A stretch of DNA of 64,000 nucleotides from Caldilineaceae bacterium (lineage in GTDB: Bacteria; Chloroflexota; Anaerolineae; Caldilineales; Caldilineaceae), in the NCBI GenBank assembly GCA_022842065.1, contig JALHQH010000001.1, positions 310,001-374,000 of the forward strand. Reading direction: 5' to 3'. Below, piece by piece: positions 43,128 through 51,853 of this stretch. The position numbers and the translations under genes are program-made. Numbering within the stretch: the first letter of the stretch is position 1; every line of letters begins with the position of its first letter. The notes below the pieces were generated by a model. That model saw nothing but the letters and a program-made list of their open reading frames with translations, was not told where the DNA came from and did no database searches.

Positions 43128-44105
43128 TTACGGGTGGGGCGGGACGGGGCAAAGCGCACGCGCCGGGTTTGTCACCATGATGGTCTCGATCTGGGCGGCG
43201 GTGACGCCCAAGGCGCGTAGGCGGGGCAAGAAGGATTCAAAGATGTGACAGTAGCCGGCCCCACCGCCATAGCGCATCTCATACCCCCGATTGCAATCAT
43301 GGGAGATCAGCAGTTGGCGTTCATAGCCGCGCTCGATGAGGGCATGGAGCAACTCGGCACGCGTCTGATCAAGCAACCAATGCTCTTTGCCGATCACGTC
43401 AAATTGGATGAAACAGCCCTCGGCGGCCAAGGACGCGAGCACGTCGATATCCGGTCGCTCATCGACATGGCCGACGATCAGGCGCGTGGGATCAATGCCC
43501 ATTGTCTTTAACAGGGTCAACTGTTGCACCCCGACAGTGCCGCCGGGCACTTCTTGACGCCGCGAACCGGTGGTATGGGTGGTAATCGCCACACCGGTCC
43601 GCTGTTGGGCCACCGCCACAGCCCGCAACACCTTGGCCTCCACCCCTTCCACATGCGAACGGTGAATCGCCGATTTTACCACCCCACAGCGGCGTTGACT
43701 TTCCCCCACGCCGACGACAAGTTCACTGGTAATATGATCGGCCAACGCCTCAGCGGACAGTTCATCGACAAACAGGGGAATACACGGTTCAATGTAATAG
43801 CCGGCGGTGGCGATAATATGCACCCCCGACGCCGCCGACAAGCGCGCCAACACCTCCAGATCACGCCCCCAGCCATTACAGGTCACCTCGACAATTGCAT
43901 TGCCCCCTGCTTCCCGAAAGGCAATCAGCTCCGCCTGCATTTTCTCAAAATCATCCAGGCGCATGTAAGCCGCGGTCGAACGGGTTGCGCCAAAGAGCGC
44001 TGCGCGTGGCCCCAGGCGCTGGTCACACCAGATATGTTCATGGGGCAGACAGACGCCGAGTTCATCGGGTCGAATCGGGCCAAGGACGGTTTGGATCATA
44101 TTCAT
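43128..44105 (-). CDS. Phosphotriesterase-family metal-dependent hydrolase
   Basis: 325-residue TIM-barrel protein of the phosphotriesterase/lactonase family. The full binuclear set is visible: HxH in GVCLPHEHIWC, the bridging carboxylated Lys in GVVKSAIHR, His in VAITTHTTG, His in LIVGHVDERPD and Asp in LISHDCNRG. Natural substrates in this family are mostly lactones or N-acyl/lactone-like esters. ATG 44105 overlaps the upstream stop by four bases (ATGA); a second ATG two codons later is also possible. It is the last gene of the importer 4 run and, unlike the two genes before it, has an intact active site. Confidence 0.9.
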   Translation of the reverse strand: MNMIQTVLGPIRPDELGVCLPHEHIWCDQRLGPRAALFGATRSTAAYMRLDDFEKMQAELIAFREAGGNAIVEVTCNGWGRDLEVLARLSAASGVHIIATAGYYIEPCIPLFVDELSAEALADHITSELVVGVGESQRRCGVVKSAIHRSHVEGVEAKVLRAVAVAQQRTGVAITTHTTGSRRQEVPGGTVGVQQLTLLKTMGIDPTRLIVGHVDERPDIDVLASLAAEGCFIQFDVIGKEHWLLDQTRAELLHALIERGYERQLLISHDCNRGYEMRYGGGAGYCHIFESFLPRLRALGVTAAQIETIMVTNPARALCPVPPHP

Positions 44106-44794
44106 ATATAGACGGTCTCTTCCGTTGACAATCGCGCCAAAATGGCAAGCAATTCCCCTGTAGTCCGCAACTTGGTCAAGCCATGACCGAGTTCACCGAC
44201 GGCCTGTTTGCCACCAGCCTGGGTGAGGGCAACCACGCCGTCGCTGACGATCAAGACCCCAATGCCCTGATCGGCCAGGGCTATGGCAGTTTGACGAAGG
44301 CCAAATTCGAGCATGGTGCCAAGCAGGATCACATTGGCGACCTGCTGCGCGGCCAAATAGGTGCAGAATTCGGTGTTCCCGAGTGCACTCCAGCCTGGCT
44401 TGGCGTAGATCGGTTCTCCTGGTAGCGGTTGGAGATCAGCCGAGAATTGCCCAGCGGGGCCTTTTAGCTCCCAAAGCCAGTTGGTCGCCGTCTGGAAAGT
44501 GGATGGCGTTTGCGGGGGCTGATAGCCTAGACAACTGTAGACAATCTTGATTTGCTGTACACGCGCGGCGGTGAGCACCTGCTGCCAGTTGGGCCGCATC
44601 AGGGCCAGCGCATCGGCATATTCATCAAATTCACGCAACAAGACCTTTGCGCGCGCCTGCGTTGCCAACCAACCTGCCTTCCAGTCTGCAAAGGGGGCGT
44701 GGAGATCCTGGGCGAGGACGATGGTCTGTCCACGATGCAGGGCAAGGCGCGGCACTTCTTTGGTGAGCAAGGGCAGCGGGTGGCGGATGACCAT
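44102..44794 (-). CDS. Isochorismatase-fold protein without the catalytic Cys
   Basis: 230-residue protein with the isochorismatase fold. Asp (IVLAQDLHAPF) and Lys (IYAKPGWSALGNTEF) of the triad are in place, but the segment that carries the nucleophile, normally GxxTExC, reads GTMLEFGLRQTA, with Gly for Cys. It should therefore not form the usual thioester intermediate. The start is ATG 44794, four bases after the M20-like stop; the open frame further upstream overlaps that gene. It overlaps the phosphotriesterase gene by four bases. Function unknown: a binding subunit or a different chemistry are both possible. Confidence 0.75.
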   Translation of the reverse strand: MVIRHPLPLLTKEVPRLALHRGQTIVLAQDLHAPFADWKAGWLATQARAKVLLREFDEYADALALMRPNWQQVLTAARVQQIKIVYSCLGYQPPQTPSTFQTATNWLWELKGPAGQFSADLQPLPGEPIYAKPGWSALGNTEFCTYLAAQQVANVILLGTMLEFGLRQTAIALADQGIGVLIVSDGVVALTQAGGKQAVGELGHGLTKLRTTGELLAILARLSTEETVYI

Positions 44795-44798
44795 TGCG

Positions 44799-46259
44799 TC
44801 AGCCCTGCCCTTCACCACTTTGGGCATAGGCGTAGAGCAAATCGACCAGATATTTCTCCACATCGGCCAGCCCGGCCACCTTGCCATCGCCTTCAATCAC
44901 CATAAATTCATCAATATCGGCGCGATTGCCACCCCCAAGCGCCGCGCCACGCAGACAAGGGACATTAAAAGCGTTGGGCACGGCGGTCCACGGGCCACCG
45001 CCAGCTTCAATCGGCCAGATCACCGGTTCGATCTGCCACTGTTGCAAGGTCGCTACTGCGGCTTGCACAAGCGGGTGCGTGGGGGAAGTTTGGGCATGGG
45101 CAAAGGCGGCATAGACATCAATCCCGATATCCGCAAAACCCTGCGCATCCAGATGTTGGCGCAGATGACCGATGACTTCCTCCGGCGGCATCTCAACGAC
45201 TAAGCGCATGTCAATGGTTGCCGTCGCCTGGCTGGGAATGATATAGGGGATCGTGCCGGTCTCTGGGCCGAGGAAACCGCTGCGCAGCCCGGCAATGTTA
45301 AAGGTCGGCCCGTAAAGGTAGTTGACCAGCGGGTCGATCCCTTCGAGTCCGCCAATAAGGTGTGGCACATTCTGCGCCCCGCCCAGGGGCAACACCGTCC
45401 GCCAATCCTTGCCGGCGCTGCGTTGAGCCAACCGGTCAAGCAGCTCCCGCTCTTCCGCCGTGAGTGGCTTGCGATAGGCCCAGATCGCTTCCAACCCCTT
45501 GACCTGACAGCCCGTCCCCGCTTTATCGGTTAGGGTGGCCAAGGCTTGGGCCAGCCGAAAGGGCGGCGAATCAACCAGCGCAGCCCCGGCACTGTGAATG
45601 GTCTTGGCCGGCCCACGGCCCCAACTTTGCCCGCTGGCTGTTAACTCAACCACGATCATCCCTTTCAGCCCCAGGCCAATCGAGACGGAGCCGGTCGCGG
45701 TCTGCGTTGATGAGGGGCAGAAGCTGGCATCAACCTGTTGCAGGCGGTCGGCATAGCGCCCCACAAAGTCTCGGTAGCTGGGGCTGCCCATGATCTCTTC
45801 GCCTTCGGCCAAGAACATGATATTAACCGGCAGCGTCCCCTCCACCGCGATGATCGCGACCAAGGCGTTGAGCCACGCCACATAGGGTCCTTTGGCACCG
45901 AGCGCGCCCCGCCCCACCAACACTTGCCCATAGGGTTCAATCGCCGCCAAGGTCGCGCCCCACGGATCATAGGACCATTGATCCGGCTTGACTGTGCGCG
46001 TGTCAAACATGCAGTAGTTGTGGATCGTCAACGCTGCGCCAGCGTCATAGTAGGCCCAAACCCCTGGATGAAAGCGACCTTTGATGATCTCCACCTCTTG
46101 GCAGCCCAGGTCGCGATAAGTGGCGGCAACCAATTCCGCGCACGCGGCAACGCCCAGATTGTCCCAACTGACACTGGGTTGACGCACCCACGCTTGGATC
46201 TGCGCGGTATGTTCAGGCAGATGGTCATCAATGTACTGATGGATGGCGGCTCGGTTCAC
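44799..46259 (-). CDS. M20-fold protein with degenerate metal site
   Basis: 486-residue M20-family-like protein. Compared with the intact homologue at 2-1213, GHYDVQP aligns with CMFDTRTV (His lost, Asp kept), ARGAVDDKGP with GRGALGAKGP (bridging Asp lost), EGEEEIGS with EGEEIMGS (Glu pair kept), and HAANE with RADIDE (last His lost). Three metal ligands are gone, so ordinary zinc peptidase activity is doubtful. Fold landmarks such as the lid HSAGAALVDSPPF remain, so it is not a pseudogene. The start is GTG 46259 with AAGGAG seven bases upstream. It lies in the importer 4 run ahead of a Cys-less isochorismatase-like gene. Confidence 0.82.
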   Translation of the reverse strand: MNRAAIHQYIDDHLPEHTAQIQAWVRQPSVSWDNLGVAACAELVAATYRDLGCQEVEIIKGRFHPGVWAYYDAGAALTIHNYCMFDTRTVKPDQWSYDPWGATLAAIEPYGQVLVGRGALGAKGPYVAWLNALVAIIAVEGTLPVNIMFLAEGEEIMGSPSYRDFVGRYADRLQQVDASFCPSSTQTATGSVSIGLGLKGMIVVELTASGQSWGRGPAKTIHSAGAALVDSPPFRLAQALATLTDKAGTGCQVKGLEAIWAYRKPLTAEERELLDRLAQRSAGKDWRTVLPLGGAQNVPHLIGGLEGIDPLVNYLYGPTFNIAGLRSGFLGPETGTIPYIIPSQATATIDMRLVVEMPPEEVIGHLRQHLDAQGFADIGIDVYAAFAHAQTSPTHPLVQAAVATLQQWQIEPVIWPIEAGGGPWTAVPNAFNVPCLRGAALGGGNRADIDEFMVIEGDGKVAGLADVEKYLVDLLYAYAQSGEGQG

Positions 46260-46283
46260 GTGTTTGCTCCTTTGTGTTCTGGT

Positions 46284-46374
46284 GGCGGGGGTATAGACGC
46301 GGATATAGGTGGCGCGGATTTTTGTGGTGGGTATAACGATCCGCGCTACCTATATCCGCGTCTATACCCCCGCC
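46284..46374. repeat. Inverted repeat with GTATAGACGCGGATATAGGT arms
   Basis: Arms of 36 bp (46284-46319 and 46339-46374) with a single mismatch and a 19-base loop. The right arm covers the stop codon of the GNAT gene. The arm carries the GACGCGGATNTAGG word also found at 9146-9190 and 11285-11315. On the minus strand the stem lies between the GNAT and M20-like genes and may reduce read-through. Confidence 0.8.
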
Positions 46375-46943
46375 GGCCGGTAGTAAATTCCTGTCAGCCG
46401 CCGCGCCGCTTCATCCACGACGGCTCCTTCACGTGTCCAGTCGATCACCCCCACGCGCGCAAAACCAAGCGCTAGGTGAAAGGCGGCGGAGGCGCGGTTG
46501 TTGAGCGGCGCTTCATAGAGACCGGTGATAAACGCGGCTTGCGGCTGTAAAGCAAAGAGATAATGATAGAGCGCCGTCGCCACGCCTTGGCGCTTGGCCG
46601 TCGGCAACACCGCCACCATTTTGATCCAACGCAATTGCTCGTCCCACCATGCAACCTGTCCCGCACCAGCCTGGTGCTGAGGTGGCTGCGCAAACCAGTG
46701 GACCGGCCCCATTTGATCAAGGGTTGGGCGGGCGATGACGACGAAGCCGAGGGCGGTGCCTTGTTGTTGCGCAACATAGGCCTGGCGATCTTTGAGAAAG
46801 GCCCAGAAAGTTTCCAGGCTGTATTGCGAGCGTAAGAAACCCGTTGCTTCGGCATCTGGTCGATCAGGGGCGGCCGTCGTAAAGAGTTGATAGAGCGCCG
46901 GTAAATCGGCTTGGGTCACTGGGGCAATCTGCATAGGTGTCAT
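46362..46943 (-). CDS. GNAT-family N-acetyltransferase
   Basis: 193-residue protein with a GNAT fold: MQIAPVTQADLPALYQLF at the N-terminus, the acyl-CoA-binding region IKMVAVLPTAKRQGVATALY (the QGVAT part is the pyrophosphate loop) and AAFHLALGFARVGV near the C-terminus, a common GNAT ending. The acceptor substrate is unknown. ATG 46943 lies four bases after the permease stop; a GTG 15 bases upstream would overlap that gene. Its tail runs into a palindrome. Co-transcribed with importer 4. Confidence 0.8.
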   Translation of the reverse strand: MTPMQIAPVTQADLPALYQLFTTAAPDRPDAEATGFLRSQYSLETFWAFLKDRQAYVAQQQGTALGFVVIARPTLDQMGPVHWFAQPPQHQAGAGQVAWWDEQLRWIKMVAVLPTAKRQGVATALYHYLFALQPQAAFITGLYEAPLNNRASAAFHLALGFARVGVIDWTREGAVVDEAARRLTGIYYRPAGV

Positions 46944-46947
46944 TGGG

Positions 46948-47919
46948 TTACGATTCACTGCGGCTGAGCCGGGGGTCCAGGTAATCGCGCAGCCAGTCGC
47001 CCACGACGTTGATGCCGAAGACGGTCAGCGCAATCGCCAGGCCCGGAAAGGTGGCGAGCCAGGGTGCTAACTCCAAATATTCGCGACCTTCCGCCAACAT
47101 CCCGCCCCAAGTGGGGATATCAGGGGGCACGCCCAGGCCGAGAAAGCTCAGCGAAGACTCGGCCAGAATGTTACCGGCAATGGAAAAACTGGCGATCACA
47201 ATCACGGCGGCCCAGGTATTGGGCAGAATGTGACGCAGGATAATGCGCAGATTCGGGACGCCGATGGCGCGGCTGGCCAGCACAAATTCCTGTTCGCGCA
47301 AGGAGAGCACCTGGCCGCGCACGAGCCGCCCATATTGCACCCAACCGCTAATCCCCAGCACGGCGATCACCTTGAGTAACCCAGCGCCGAGCACCGCAAT
47401 CACGCTGATCGCCAGCAGGATAAAGGGAAAGGCCAGTTGAATATCGGCGATGCGCATGATCACGTCATCGACGGTGCCGCGGAAAAAGCCGGCGAGCAAG
47501 CCTAACATCACCCCGATTGTCCCCGAAATCACCACGGCCGAGAGGCCAACGAGCAGTGAAATGCGGGTGCCATAGGCCAGGCGCGCCCAGACATCGCGAC
47601 CCAGGGTATCGGTGCCTAGGAGATGGGTCAGCCCGTTTTCATCCTGCCACCCCGGCGCTTTGAGCCGCTTGACAATATCAATTTGCTCAGGATCATGGCT
47701 GGTGAGCAAGGGGGCCGTCACCGCCAGTAGCAGCATCAGCCCAATGATGATCATACCCAACAGGGCGAGTTTATTGCGCACCAAGCTCCGCCAGAGCGCA
47801 TGGCGCCGCCGTCGCCGACCGGTATCGAGCTGGGTGGTCAACGCCTCGGCCGCCGGTGATTGCGGCGCCGGCTGACGCGGATGAGGTTCTTCCGTGATTT
47901 GGTTTGTTGATAATCGCAT
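46948..47919 (-). CDS. Importer 4: ABC permease, DppC type
   Basis: 323-residue DppC-type permease with a long N-terminal cytoplasmic stretch rich in Arg (DTGRRRRRHALWRSLVRNKL), first helix LALLGMIIIGLMLLLAVTAP, LLGTDTLGRDVWARLA, EAA loop near FVLASRAIGVPN and the SFLGLGVPPDIPTWGGML block. ATG 47919 shares one base with the stop of the DppB gene (TAATG), so translation is coupled; a start ten codons upstream is open but less likely. No ATPase gene follows. Confidence 0.92.
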   Translation of the reverse strand: MRLSTNQITEEPHPRQPAPQSPAAEALTTQLDTGRRRRRHALWRSLVRNKLALLGMIIIGLMLLLAVTAPLLTSHDPEQIDIVKRLKAPGWQDENGLTHLLGTDTLGRDVWARLAYGTRISLLVGLSAVVISGTIGVMLGLLAGFFRGTVDDVIMRIADIQLAFPFILLAISVIAVLGAGLLKVIAVLGISGWVQYGRLVRGQVLSLREQEFVLASRAIGVPNLRIILRHILPNTWAAVIVIASFSIAGNILAESSLSFLGLGVPPDIPTWGGMLAEGREYLELAPWLATFPGLAIALTVFGINVVGDWLRDYLDPRLSRSES

Positions 47920-48842
47920 TAGCCGTATTGCACCCGTGGATCCAGCCAACCATAGAGTAAATCGACCAGCAGATTGACCAGCACAAAGATAATTGCCAGC
48001 AGCGTGACGCCGGCCTGCACCACCGGGAAATCCTTGTTATAGATCGATTGAATAATCAGCCGCCCAATACCCGGCCAGGCAAAGATGCTTTCGATAATCA
48101 CCGAGCCGCCCAGCAAAAAGCCGACCTGTAGCCCGATCATCGTTACCAGCGGAATCAAGGCGTTGCGCAGGCCGTGGCGGTAGACGATCAAGTTTTCGTT
48201 CAACCCTTTGGCGCGGGCCGTGCGCATGTAATCTTGCTGCATCACTTCGAGCAAGGAAGAGCGGGTCAACCGTGCGTTGCGGGCCAGCGAAAAGGCGGCC
48301 AGGGTCACGCCGGGCAGCACCAGATGTTGCCAGGTGCCGCGCCCGGAAATTGGCAGCCACTTGAGATAGACGCCAAAAAAGAGCATGAGCAAAATGCCCA
48401 ACCAGAAGCTCGGCACCGATTGGCCGATCAAGGCCCCGGTCATGCTCAGGTAGTCATACCAGCTATTGGGTCGCGTCGCCGAAATCACCCCAATCGGGAC
48501 CGCGAAGATCACCGAGATGATCAAGGCAAAGAGTGACAACTGGATCGTCGCCGGCATCCGTTCCAAGACGACGCTGAAGGCAGGCCGATGGTGGCGCAAG
48601 GAGTCACCAAAATCACCCTGGATCGCACCGCGGGCGAAGTCCGCATATTGGACCAGCCAGGGGCGGTCAAAGCCTCGCGCCTGGCGAAAGGCTTCAATAT
48701 CTTCCTGGCTCATGAGATCGGCCCCTGCCCCTAAGAGCAGTTCGGTGGGGTCGCCGGTGAGAAACATCAGCCCAAAGGTGACAATGCTCACACCGAAGAT
48801 CACGATAAAGGTTTGTAACAGCCGTTGGATAAGGTAGATCAT
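47919..48842 (-). CDS. Importer 4: ABC permease, DppB type
   Basis: 307-residue DppB-type permease. MIYLIQRLLQTFIVIFGVSI forms the first helix, followed by FLTGDPTELLLG, EAA-like loop near YMRTARAKGLNE, and LLVDLLYGWLDPRVQYG at the end. ATG 48842 is chosen because the frame upstream runs through a tandem repeat and would encode repeated YRFTCLPIYLSTDLP. It follows the binding-protein gene after a 249-bp repeat region. Confidence 0.92.
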   Translation of the reverse strand: MIYLIQRLLQTFIVIFGVSIVTFGLMFLTGDPTELLLGAGADLMSQEDIEAFRQARGFDRPWLVQYADFARGAIQGDFGDSLRHHRPAFSVVLERMPATIQLSLFALIISVIFAVPIGVISATRPNSWYDYLSMTGALIGQSVPSFWLGILLMLFFGVYLKWLPISGRGTWQHLVLPGVTLAAFSLARNARLTRSSLLEVMQQDYMRTARAKGLNENLIVYRHGLRNALIPLVTMIGLQVGFLLGGSVIIESIFAWPGIGRLIIQSIYNKDFPVVQAGVTLLAIIFVLVNLLVDLLYGWLDPRVQYG

Positions 48843-48853
48843 AGGGTTCTGTG

Positions 48854-48964
48854 GACAGGTAGATAGGTAAATCGGTAGACAGGTAAATCGGTAGACAGGT
48901 AAATCGGTAGACAGGTAAATCGGTAGACAGGTAAATCGGTAGACAGGTAAATCGGTAGACAGGT
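48854..48964. repeat. Tandem array of a 16-bp unit (ACAGGTAAATCGGTAG)
   Basis: Five exact consecutive copies (48879-48958), one degenerate copy before (from 48854) and a partial one after (to 48964). There are no spacers, so it is not a CRISPR. It lies just before the start of the importer 4 DppB gene, where copy-number change by slippage could alter the spacing to upstream signals. The GGTAAATCGGTA core links it to arrays at 27490 and 60809. Confidence 0.9.
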
Positions 48965-49011
48965 GACGCCTTACCGGCGGGGCGGGCGGTTTGCGCACAA
49001 GTAACGGACTT

Positions 49012-49058
49012 TGTCCCATAGGGACACTTGACCTTAGATCAAGTGTCCCTACGGGACA
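49012..49058. terminator. Hairpin after the importer 4 binding-protein gene
   Basis: Arms TGTCCCATAGGGACACTTGA and TCAAGTGTCCCTACGGGACA (one mismatch) with a seven-base loop. It lies 34 bases beyond the binding-protein stop on the minus strand, consistent with an attenuator between binding protein and permeases. It is a relative of the hairpin at 10034-10078. Confidence 0.7.
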
Positions 49059-49091
49059 GAGATACGCCATGCGGCGCGATGGACGGTGCGA

Positions 49092-50720
49092 CTACTCGAC
49101 TATCGTGGCGTCCAAGAGCAGGATGCGCTCGTCGGGGCGGGCACGCCAGTTCAGGCGATCGGAGGCGGCGTAGAAATCGGTTTGCAGCCAGACGAAGATC
49201 AGTGGGGCTTCTTCGTAGGCGATCTCTTCCAGTTGGTTGCAGAGTTCGACGCGGCGGGCGGGGTCAAACTCGGGGCCGAGTTCTGCCCAGACGGCTTCAA
49301 ATGCTTCACTCGACCAGCCGGTGCGGTTCGAGCCGGAAGTGGCCTGCACCAGCGCTAAATCCGAGCGACAATTAAAGCCGGGGCCGGAGCCGAGCAGGAA
49401 GAGATCATCCAAGCCCGCGCCCCCTTGGCCGGTCATTTCGGTGTAGATCGACCAATCAAAGACCTTTAACTCAACTTCAATGCCAATCTTCTGCAGATCC
49501 GAGGCGATCACCTGGGCAATGTCGCGATCTTTGATATAACGGCCATTTGGTGTGTCAAAGACCAGTGACAGCTTCTCCCCCTCTTTGTCAAGAATGCCAT
49601 CGCCGTCAGAATCGGTGTAGCCGGCCTCGGCGAGCAGGGCAAGTGCCTTTTCCGGATCATAAGGATAGGCATCAACATTGGGGCTTTGATCCGGGGCGTT
49701 GGCAATATGGGCGGAACATTCGCCGCGGCCGGCCAACAGATTTTCCATCATCCCTTCGCAGTTAAAGGCATAGTTGAGTGCTTGACGCACGCGCTTGTCA
49801 GCGAGCCCTGGATGGCGTTCTTGTTTGATGCCGATAAAGATGCGGCGCATGCCGGGGACGGCATCCAAGTGGACGCCATCCGCAGCATCGACATTTTCGG
49901 CCAAATCGGGCGGCACATTGACGATAATATCGGCATTGCCTGCTTGCAATTCAGCGATCCGGGTGGCGGCTTCTGGGACAGGACGCCAGATAATGCGTTT
50001 GATCGCCGGGGCACCATCTTTGAATTCATCCCACGCTTCAAGCACGACGCGCTCTTCGGGAATCCATTCGACAAATTTATAGGGACCACTGCCAATTGGA
50101 TGGCGCTGTAACTCGTCGGGGTCGGTCTCGGTGTAGTAAACCGGGGGCATGGCGGCGGTCTGATTGTGCGCCATGTGCGAAGGCAGAATTGGATTCGGTT
50201 CTTTGGTGATAATGCGCAGGGTGTACTCATCAACCACTTCCACGCGGTCCAGATTCAGCAAGTCATATTGATAGGCGACGACCGCTTCGTTATTCACGAA
50301 AAAGTTCTGCCCGCGGTTAATCGCAAAGGCAAAGGCTTCGGCATTGACCGGTTCGCCATTGTGGAAGGTATAGCCTTCCTTGACTTTGAACTCCCAGGTC
50401 AGCTCGTCAATGGAGGCATACGACTCGGCCAACTCAGGCACCAGTTCGAGTTCATCGTTGAAGCGCATCAAGGTCTGGAAGATGTGCAGGTTGACATTCA
50501 CCTCCGGCAGCGAATTGACATAGTGGGGATCAAGGGTGGTCATATCGACCCCCTGGAGCACCACCACGGTGGCATCTTCGGCGGGGGCCGCGGCACCGCT
50601 ATCATCGCCGGCCGTTGGGGCAGCCATGGGCGCGCAGGCGGTCAAGAGCAGCGCCAGCACAGTCACCAGCAGTAACAAGTAGCTGGATCTGGTCAGTCCA
50701 GCTTGTTTCGATAAAGTCAT
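49092..50720 (-). CDS. Importer 4: ABC substrate-binding lipoprotein (family 5)
   Basis: 542-residue family 5 binding protein. The signal peptide SYLLLLVTVLALLLTACAPM ends at the lipid-anchored Cys; an Ala/Asp linker and the two-lobe domain follow (LAESYASIDELTWEFKVKEG is the family block). ATG 50720 has AAGGAG six bases upstream (50727-50732 on the minus strand). It leads the run of permeases, GNAT, M20-like, isochorismatase-like and phosphotriesterase-like genes. Near the C-terminus it contains two Cys residues (GFNCRS, ELCNQL) not placed like those of importers 1-3. Confidence 0.92.
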   Translation of the reverse strand: MTLSKQAGLTRSSYLLLLVTVLALLLTACAPMAAPTAGDDSGAAAPAEDATVVVLQGVDMTTLDPHYVNSLPEVNVNLHIFQTLMRFNDELELVPELAESYASIDELTWEFKVKEGYTFHNGEPVNAEAFAFAINRGQNFFVNNEAVVAYQYDLLNLDRVEVVDEYTLRIITKEPNPILPSHMAHNQTAAMPPVYYTETDPDELQRHPIGSGPYKFVEWIPEERVVLEAWDEFKDGAPAIKRIIWRPVPEAATRIAELQAGNADIIVNVPPDLAENVDAADGVHLDAVPGMRRIFIGIKQERHPGLADKRVRQALNYAFNCEGMMENLLAGRGECSAHIANAPDQSPNVDAYPYDPEKALALLAEAGYTDSDGDGILDKEGEKLSLVFDTPNGRYIKDRDIAQVIASDLQKIGIEVELKVFDWSIYTEMTGQGGAGLDDLFLLGSGPGFNCRSDLALVQATSGSNRTGWSSEAFEAVWAELGPEFDPARRVELCNQLEEIAYEEAPLIFVWLQTDFYAASDRLNWRARPDERILLLDATIVE

Positions 50721-50766
50721 CGTTAGCTCCTTCTTGTAAACACAATTGATAAAAAGCATGCAAGCT

Positions 50767-50832
50767 AGGTGACAGTCACTGTCCACAACCATCTGGCTAG
50801 ACGAAATAGCTTGTGGACAGTGACTGTCACCT
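50767..50832. repeat. Inverted repeat AGGTGACAGTCACTGTCCAC
   Basis: Perfect 22-bp arms (50767-50788 and 50811-50832) with a 22-base loop. The right arm enters the 3' end of the Gfo/Idh gene and includes its stop. The same motif forms the outer arms of the composite element at 36092-36306. It sits between the oxidoreductase stop and the importer 4 binding-protein gene, and may end the upstream transcript. Confidence 0.8.
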
Positions 50833-51852
50833 TCCCGAAGCCAAGGTCACCGGGCAACCCTGCGCGGCGGAACGGTAGATCGCCAAGCAGATTTCCAGGG
50901 CCTTCATGCCATCTTGCCCGCTGACCAGCGGCGCGCGATCGGCGAGGATGGCGGCGGCAAATTCCTCGGCTTGGCGGGCAAAGTTGTAATGTTGGCCCAA
51001 CTCGTCGGCCAGTGCCGTCGTTGCCTGATGAACCGATGTGGTGCTGCTGCTTAGTTCGGCCCATTGGCGGGTGCGGGCACGCGCCATGCCCACCGTGCCA
51101 TAGATCTCCGTCTCCCAATGGGCCGGTTGGGCGCGATAGTTGGGGGCATTAGCGCTCAGCGCGGCGGTTGCCCCATTGGCAAAGGTGAGCAGGGCCACCA
51201 CCCCCCGCTCCACATCATCATCCCCCTGTGCGTCGGGCGCATAGTGGGTTTGGGCAGTGACGGTGGTTACTTCACTGTCAAGCAGCCAGCACACCCGGTC
51301 GACGGCGTGGATCGCGCTATACATGAGCACCCCACCACCGGCAGTCGCACGACTGTAGACCCAACGCGGCAGGTGTTCGCCCCCTTGACCATTCATCGTC
51401 TCGCGTACGGTTTGGGGCACGCCCAGTTCTCCGGCAGCCAACCACTGCTTGAGCAGGAGCACCTCTTCGCGATAGCGGTGGACAAAACTGATTGTCAACT
51501 TGACATTGGCCGACTGACAGAGATCAACGATCCGTTGCCCATCGGCCATAGTGGTGGCAATCGGCTTCTCCATCAACAAGTGGATCCCCCGTGCCGCGGC
51601 GGCCTCCGCCGGGGCCACATGCATATGATGGGGCAGGCAGACAACCAAGATATCGAGGCCATGGTCTAACATGGCCCGCCAATCGGTGAAGGCGGTGGCG
51701 TTAAAACGCGTGGCCAGGGCTTGGGCGCGCGTGGCATCCAGGTCAGCCACCGCGACCACTTGGGTTGTGACAGTTTGGTCAAAGCCAACGGCATGGCGTT
51801 CGCCAGCCTGGCCGGCACCAATGATGCCGACGCGTAACAGTCTGTCCGTCAT
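50827..51852 (-). CDS. Gfo/Idh/MocA-family NAD(P)-dependent oxidoreductase
   Basis: 341-residue oxidoreductase: an N-terminal Rossmann domain with LRVGIIGAGQAGERHA and the conserved Lys in LLMEKPIATT, then the C-terminal beta-sheet domain with YSAIHAVDRVCWL (catalytic-type His). Family members oxidise or reduce sugar-like or cyclic substrates. ATG 51852 is one base after the upstream permease stop; a TTG three codons earlier overlaps it. Its last codons lie in an inverted repeat. It ends the importer 5 run, so it may act on the solute that importer brings in. Confidence 0.9.
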   Translation of the reverse strand: MTDRLLRVGIIGAGQAGERHAVGFDQTVTTQVVAVADLDATRAQALATRFNATAFTDWRAMLDHGLDILVVCLPHHMHVAPAEAAAARGIHLLMEKPIATTMADGQRIVDLCQSANVKLTISFVHRYREEVLLLKQWLAAGELGVPQTVRETMNGQGGEHLPRWVYSRATAGGGVLMYSAIHAVDRVCWLLDSEVTTVTAQTHYAPDAQGDDDVERGVVALLTFANGATAALSANAPNYRAQPAHWETEIYGTVGMARARTRQWAELSSSTTSVHQATTALADELGQHYNFARQAEEFAAAILADRAPLVSGQDGMKALEICLAIYRSAAQGCPVTLASGR

Positions 51853-51853
51853 C

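Noticed and set aside
48854..48964. CRISPR-like array
   Set aside because: The 16-bp units are directly adjacent with no spacers, and no cas gene is nearby. It is a simple tandem repeat.
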